59,603 bases of DNA from UMGS1498 sp900552335 (lineage in GTDB: Bacteria; Bacillota_I; Bacilli_A; RF39; UBA660): NCBI GenBank assembly GCA_902477075.1, contig CABSFU010000007.1:1-59603 (forward strand), read 5' to 3'. Below, one piece after another: positions 59,553-59,603 of this stretch. The position numbers were made by a program, and so were the translations under genes. The notes below the pieces were generated by a model that saw only the letters and a program-made list of their open reading frames with translations, searched no databases and had not been told where the DNA came from. Numbering within the stretch: position 1 is the stretch's first letter; each line of letters begins with the position of its first letter.

Positions 59553-59603
59553 TTAATAAGCTAATACTACACGGAAACCGCCAAGACTGTGGTCATTTCC
59601 ATA
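59553..59603 (-). CDS. C-terminal end of a gene cut by the window
   Basis: On the - strand a frame is open from the window edge to TAA at 59553-59555, ending DHSLGGFRVVLAY. A GFRVVL-type end is common in formylglycine-generating-enzyme-like and some surface or pilin-like proteins, but 16 residues are too few to decide. A terminator follows in the same direction. Confidence 0.5.
   Translation of the reverse strand, partial: YGNDHSLGGFRVVLAY

Noticed and set aside
1..59603. Mycoplasma-type code (TGA as Trp), suggested by the AT richness
   Set aside because: TGA is used as a stop (for example clpC at 9121-9123 and Rep at 36022-36024) and Trp is encoded by TGG.
1..59603. CRISPR array, rRNA genes or insertion sequences
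   Set aside because: No regularly spaced repeats, rRNA signatures or transposase-like frames were seen.

Overview
This window is a stretch of chromosome from an AT-rich, monoderm, spore-capable bacterium of the class Bacilli. The evidence is a fused SecDF, the ireB-ruvX-DUF1292-mltG-trmR block in Bacillus subtilis order, a T-box in front of a dimeric-type glyQS, and IreB, CvpA, RuvX and ClpC homologues. Stops include TGA (for example at the end of clpC), so the code is the standard bacterial one and not the Mycoplasma one. An uncultured gut Bacilli lineage (Erysipelotrichales/RF39-like) is my best guess, and it is only inference.

The window appears to span the replication terminus. A 28-bp dif-like site lies at 35841-35868 and XerD is encoded 6 kb away at 28976. 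Left of dif almost all genes are on the + strand. Right of it most are on the - strand, so both arms are transcribed towards dif. Left-arm blocks are: a pilin/fibre gene fragment, glyQS, comN-secDF, clpC, a small-protein cluster ending in spoIVB, cvpA-trxA, a second pilin/fibre gene, ireB-ruvX-DUF1292-mltG-trmR, cotE, tRNA-Lys, sufCDS, rimM-trmD-rplS-lepB, tkt, xerD-deoB-spoIIM and mnmA. The right arm holds zupT, dps, gpr/rpsT, ylbL/ylbJ, a type IV pilus-like set (two prepilins divergent from pilB, with a third prepilin nearby), holA, two M16 peptidases, a polysaccharide deacetylase and pyk.

The most striking object is a compact 6.1-kb element inserted at dif (about 35852-41962) that reads as a complete filamentous phage (inovirus) genome. 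In transcription order on the - strand it carries a small basic protein set, a 60-aa pVIII-like major coat protein, a pIII-like adsorption protein, a pVI-like membrane protein, a Zot/pI ATPase, a hairpin-rich origin/packaging region, a HUH-type Rep and a 52-aa membrane protein too short for routine calling. A divergent Cro/CI-like repressor faces three copies of the operator ATCGG-N5-NCGAT. The element is bounded by a 19-bp direct repeat containing the dif centre and XerD arm, with an intact XerC-like arm only on the left. This is the signature of integration by hijacked host XerCD. No secretin is present, as expected for a host with one membrane.

Two further themes stand out. First, sporulation genes are scattered through the window (spoIVB, cotE, spoIIM, gpr, ylbJ), so the organism is predicted to sporulate. 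Second, surface appendages look variable: two prepilin-leader proteins share a nearly identical coiled-coil stalk but have unrelated C-terminal tips, and the complete one lies downstream of a 10-G homopolymer and a 17-bp inverted repeat that could act as a switch. These pili are plausible receptors for the phage.
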